Below, in pieces: positions 6,261-8,868 of a stretch of 8,868 nucleotides of DNA. A model generated the notes under the pieces. That model ran no database searches and had not been told where the DNA came from. It saw only the letters and a program-made list of their open reading frames with translations. The stretch spans positions 1-8,868 of the forward strand of contig QNDZ01000061.1 in NCBI GenBank assembly GCA_003646055.1. Direction: 5' to 3'. The translations under genes and the position numbers were made by a program. Positions within the stretch are counted from its first letter, which is position 1. Every line of letters begins with the position of its first letter. This DNA is from a bacterium (GTDB taxonomy: Bacteria; Hydrothermota; UBA3072; B12-G15).

Positions 6261-7917
6261 CCTCCTTCTCCTTATCTCATTGAACTTTTATGCATCTCCA
6301 AGATACACAACAGGGGTTGTGAACGAGCCATTCTCTATAGATGTAACTGTGGAGAGTGAACATATGAAGGACATTCCTGAACCTGTCCAGCCCTCCATCC
6401 CCAATTTCAGTTTTGTTGGAAAGAGTGTCTCCACATCAACAAGTATAAGTATTATAAATGGAAAGATGAAGAGCACATACACGAGAACATATACCTACAC
6501 CTATATCCCCCAGAAAAAGGGAACATTCACAATCCCACCCTTTAAACTCTCATATAAGGGGAAAATTTACAAAACAGAGCCATTCACTGTCCATATAGGG
6601 GAAGGAAAATCAGAAAGAGAGCCAGCACAAACTTTATCCCCCATATTCATAAGGACCATTGTCTCAAGGAAAAAGGTTTACAGGGGTGAGGGAATCCTTG
6701 TTGAATACAAACTCTATTCAAGGAAACCTATAACAGGGATAAGCCCATCCAATTCACCTGAGTATGATAAATTCTGGAAGGAGGACGTCTATACACCAAA
6801 AACCCTATCAACGGATATTGAGGTCTATAGAGGCATCAGGTTTTACACAATAACCCTCAAAAAATTGCTCCTCTACCCCCTTGAGACAGGGAGCATAAAG
6901 ATACCTGCACCAGGTTACAATGTTCAGGTTGAATCAGGGGATTTCTTTGACTTCTTTGGTAAAACATACTCTGTAAAGGCAGAATCACCTGTGATAAATG
7001 TTATGCCACTGCCCGAACCAGTGCCAGATGACTTCACAGGAGGTGTTGGTGAGTTCACTGCAAGAGCATACTTTGAGAAGGACACAGTCATGACTGGAGA
7101 AGGTGCAAACCTCGTTCTTGAGATGAAGGGGAAGGGGAATATAAGATTCATCACTGCACCAGAGATAAGGTCAACAACGGGCATCCACATCTACTCACCA
7201 GAAGAAGAGGTAAAGGCAAAACCAACAGAGACAGGTGACCAGGGAAGAAAACTCTTCAAGTATCTTATGGTGTGCACATCACCTGGAATAAAGACCCTCA
7301 AACCCATAAGCATTTCCTATTTCTCTCCCTCAAAAAGGACATATGTAAAACTGAAATTAAACATCCCTCCACTTGTTGTGTATGGTGGTACAAGGCAGGA
7401 GAAGAAGGGTGAGAAGATAAAGGGAACGGACATTGCATATATAAAAACTGGTGTAAATATGGAGAAAAATTTCCGTCTTATACCTGTATGGGTGCCTGTT
7501 CTTCTGATATTCTTCACCATTCTCCCTCTTGGAATGGTTCTGTATGACATTGAAAGAAGGAAGAGTGAAAGGGATATTGGATACGCAAGGCTCAAAAAAC
7601 TTCCAGGTATAACAAAAAAGGCATTCAGGGAACTGAAAAATGCAATGCTGAAAAAGGATGAAGAGGAGTTTCTGAAGGTTCTCTACAAACTTCTCCTGGA
7701 CTTCATCAAGTACAGGTTTAATGTTGAGGCATATGGTATGACTGTTGAGGAAATCCAATCCACTTTAAGGGCAAAGGGTTTTGAGGAGGCACTTATTGAA
7801 AGGTTCATTAACCTTATCAGGGTGTGTGAGGAGAGAAGGTTTACACCTGTGAAGGAAGGGATAGACATGGATTGGCTCTACAGGGAGACAAGGGAGGTGA
7901 TAAATGGCATTGCTTAG
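6244..7917 (+). CDS. batD: BatD: large single-span membrane protein of the Bat complex
   Basis: A protein of 557 residues starting at GTG, from the ribosome site and a 17-nt overlap with batC. A short hydrophobic signal (about 4-17, GIGSLLLLISLNFY) leads into a long beta-rich extracytoplasmic region (20-400). This carries the BatD-typical pattern YTYTYIPQKKGTFTIPPF (83-100), then EPFTVHI, DDFTGGVGEFTARAYFEKD (262-280) and GKGNIRFITAPEI (296-308). A membrane helix spans about 413-434, followed by a basic segment (ERRKSER) and a cytoplasmic helical domain (about 450-557). That C-terminal domain is shared with the third gene of the operon. Length and order match oxygen-tolerance BatD proteins, and no truncation is seen. 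The beta-rich part is likely several Ig-like domains that contact periplasmic partners; its ligand is unknown. Confidence 0.93.
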   Translation: MSGIGSLLLLISLNFYASPRYTTGVVNEPFSIDVTVESEHMKDIPEPVQPSIPNFSFVGKSVSTSTSISIINGKMKSTYTRTYTYTYIPQKKGTFTIPPFKLSYKGKIYKTEPFTVHIGEGKSEREPAQTLSPIFIRTIVSRKKVYRGEGILVEYKLYSRKPITGISPSNSPEYDKFWKEDVYTPKTLSTDIEVYRGIRFYTITLKKLLLYPLETGSIKIPAPGYNVQVESGDFFDFFGKTYSVKAESPVINVMPLPEPVPDDFTGGVGEFTARAYFEKDTVMTGEGANLVLEMKGKGNIRFITAPEIRSTTGIHIYSPEEEVKAKPTETGDQGRKLFKYLMVCTSPGIKTLKPISISYFSPSKRTYVKLKLNIPPLVVYGGTRQEKKGEKIKGTDIAYIKTGVNMEKNFRLIPVWVPVLLIFFTILPLGMVLYDIERRKSERDIGYARLKKLPGITKKAFRELKNAMLKKDEEEFLKVLYKLLLDFIKYRFNVEAYGMTVEEIQSTLRAKGFEEALIERFINLIRVCEERRFTPVKEGIDMDWLYRETREVINGIA

Positions 7918-8590
7918 TCTCCTGCTGGCAATATCTCCTGTGGAAAGGGCAAATCAACTCTACAGGGATGGAAAATTCCAGGATGCATTTTCCATATATG
8001 ATTCCCTTGTCTCATCAGGGATAAAAAATCCATATCTTTACTACAATCTTGGGAACACATGTTACAGGTTGAATAAAAAGGGATATGCACTTCTCTACTA
8101 TCTAAGGGCATTCTACTACATACCCTATGACATGGACTTAAGGCACAACATAAACCTGTTAACAGGTGAAGCGGTCTCAAAAAATCCCTTATTGAGATTC
8201 CTCAAGAAAACCCTCTATTCAATGAACATAGAGCAATGGCTCATGCTATTTCTCATCCTCTTTGCCCTCTTCTCCATACTAATATCCCTCTTCATATTGA
8301 AAAGGGTTGAATCATTCCTCTGGGTATCCCTCATATTCCTCATCATCTCCTTTATACCCCTCTCCTTCTCATTGTACTGGATGAAGGAATTAAATTCTCA
8401 CCAGGCAGTGGTTGTTGAGACCACAGAGGCAAGGAGTGGTCCTGGTGAGAACTTCCAGAAACTTGTTGAATTCAGTGAAGCAACCCCATGCAGAATATTG
8501 AGGAGGGAAGAGGGATGGGTTCTCATCACAAGGGGTGGTGGAAGTGGTGGATGGGTGAAAGAGGATTATGTGAAGGAAGTGAATCCCTGA
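7904..8590 (+). CDS. batE: BatE: TPR, two membrane helices and SH3-like domain
   Basis: A protein of 228 residues with a short hydrophobic start (MALLSLLLAI), two TPRs (about 13-36 and 44-80, including YYNLGNTCYRLNKKG at 46-60), two membrane helices (about 111-132 and 138-159), and a C-terminal SH3-like domain (about 166-226). The SH3 part shows the typical ARSGPGENFQKL (176-187) and REEGWVLI (201-208), then GGWVKEDYV. This TPR-TM-TM-SH3 layout is that of BatE. GGAGG at 7893-7897 is six bases from the ATG, and the gene overlaps batD by 14 nt. By the positive-inside rule, both the TPRs and the SH3 domain should be on the outer face, where bacterial SH3 domains often bind cell-wall material. 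That binding is an inference. Confidence 0.9.
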   Translation: MALLSLLLAISPVERANQLYRDGKFQDAFSIYDSLVSSGIKNPYLYYNLGNTCYRLNKKGYALLYYLRAFYYIPYDMDLRHNINLLTGEAVSKNPLLRFLKKTLYSMNIEQWLMLFLILFALFSILISLFILKRVESFLWVSLIFLIISFIPLSFSLYWMKELNSHQAVVVETTEARSGPGENFQKLVEFSEATPCRILRREEGWVLITRGGGSGGWVKEDYVKEVNP

Positions 8591-8591
8591 G

Positions 8592-8868
8592 ATGGAGATA
8601 CAAACATTCATCAGGGAGAAAATAAGGGAAGATGTTCTGAGAGTGCTTGAGATTGGTTCTGGTTCAGGTTATTTCCTCAGGGAACTTTCAGAGGAATTTC
8701 CTTCGGTCTCATTCTTCGGGATTGATCCGTTCATCACAGAGGTAAAAAAAGAAAATCTTCATCTCCTTCCACTAAAGGCAGAGGATATTCCAGGAATAGA
8801 AGGGTGGTTTGATATGATTTTCTCAATACACTCTTTCCATCACCTTCATAATCCAGAGGTCTTCATCA
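8592..8868 (+). CDS. Class I SAM-dependent methyltransferase, partial (C-terminus off the right edge)
   Basis: 92 codons are visible. The N-terminus carries motif I VLEIGSGSGYF (residues 18-28), an acidic residue after the second strand (FFGID, D45) that would bind the SAM ribose, and the post-motif FDMIFSIHSFHHL (73-85), of the type found in the UbiE/Methyltransf_11 group. The SAM-binding site is therefore intact; the substrate cannot be told from this half. The ATG follows the batE stop by one base, so it is probably read from the same transcript. Only a weak, distant AAGGAAG (about 8572-8578) precedes it, so translation may depend on ribosomes finishing batE. Whether it takes part in Bat function is unknown. 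Confidence 0.88.
   Translation, partial: MEIQTFIREKIREDVLRVLEIGSGSGYFLRELSEEFPSVSFFGIDPFITEVKKENLHLLPLKAEDIPGIEGWFDMIFSIHSFHHLHNPEVFI

Noticed and set aside
8560..8600. Possible terminator after batE
   Set aside because: The gap to the methyltransferase is one base and there is no GC-rich hairpin followed by a T-run.

Overview
The window looks like chromosomal DNA of a Gram-negative-type, uncultivated-lineage bacterium. It is moderately AT-leaning. Arginine is mostly encoded by AGA/AGG, isoleucine often by ATA, and the proteins are rich in Lys/Glu/Arg. Shine-Dalgarno sites are strong (GGAGG-type). This style, plus a secreted Asp-box propeller protein beside a Bat operon, recalls FCB-group or candidate-phylum (e.g. 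WOR-3-like), possibly thermophilic, genomes. That assignment is an inference from style, not something the sequence proves.

Layout: (1) Positions 1-846, minus strand: the N-terminal 282 residues of a secreted beta-propeller-like protein with two Asp-box (BNR) motifs; the gene runs off the left edge. (2) Positions 847-1133: a divergent intergenic region with candidate promoters in both directions, a 24-bp imperfect dyad sitting on overlapping -35 elements, a distant inverted repeat and a small palindrome. (3) Positions 1134-8590, plus strand: a complete Bat (Bacteroides aerotolerance-type) operon of eight overlapping genes: MoxR AAA+ ATPase, DUF58 protein, a small membrane protein resembling a short BatD, BatA, BatB, BatC, BatD and BatE. 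(4) From 8592 to the right edge: the start of a class I SAM-dependent methyltransferase, one nucleotide after batE and probably in the same transcript.

How the genes fit together: every junction in the Bat cluster overlaps by 4, 14 or 17 nt, so the proteins are probably made by coupled translation in linked amounts. The ATPase and the DUF58 protein are cytoplasmic. BatA and BatB are membrane-anchored von Willebrand A (VWA) proteins with intact MIDAS metal sites. BatC and BatE carry TPRs, BatE adding an SH3-like domain. BatD and the small third-gene protein carry beta-rich extracytoplasmic parts, one membrane span and a shared cytoplasmic helical domain. A MoxR ATPase remodelling or activating VWA-protein complexes at the membrane is the accepted general picture; the precise substrate is not known. 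The most notable internal observation is that six of the eight genes form three paralogous pairs (BatA/BatB, BatC/BatE, BatD/third-gene protein). I found no RNA genes, CRISPR arrays, insertion sequences or convincing terminators, and no clearly new system beyond the Bat cluster and its immediate neighbours.
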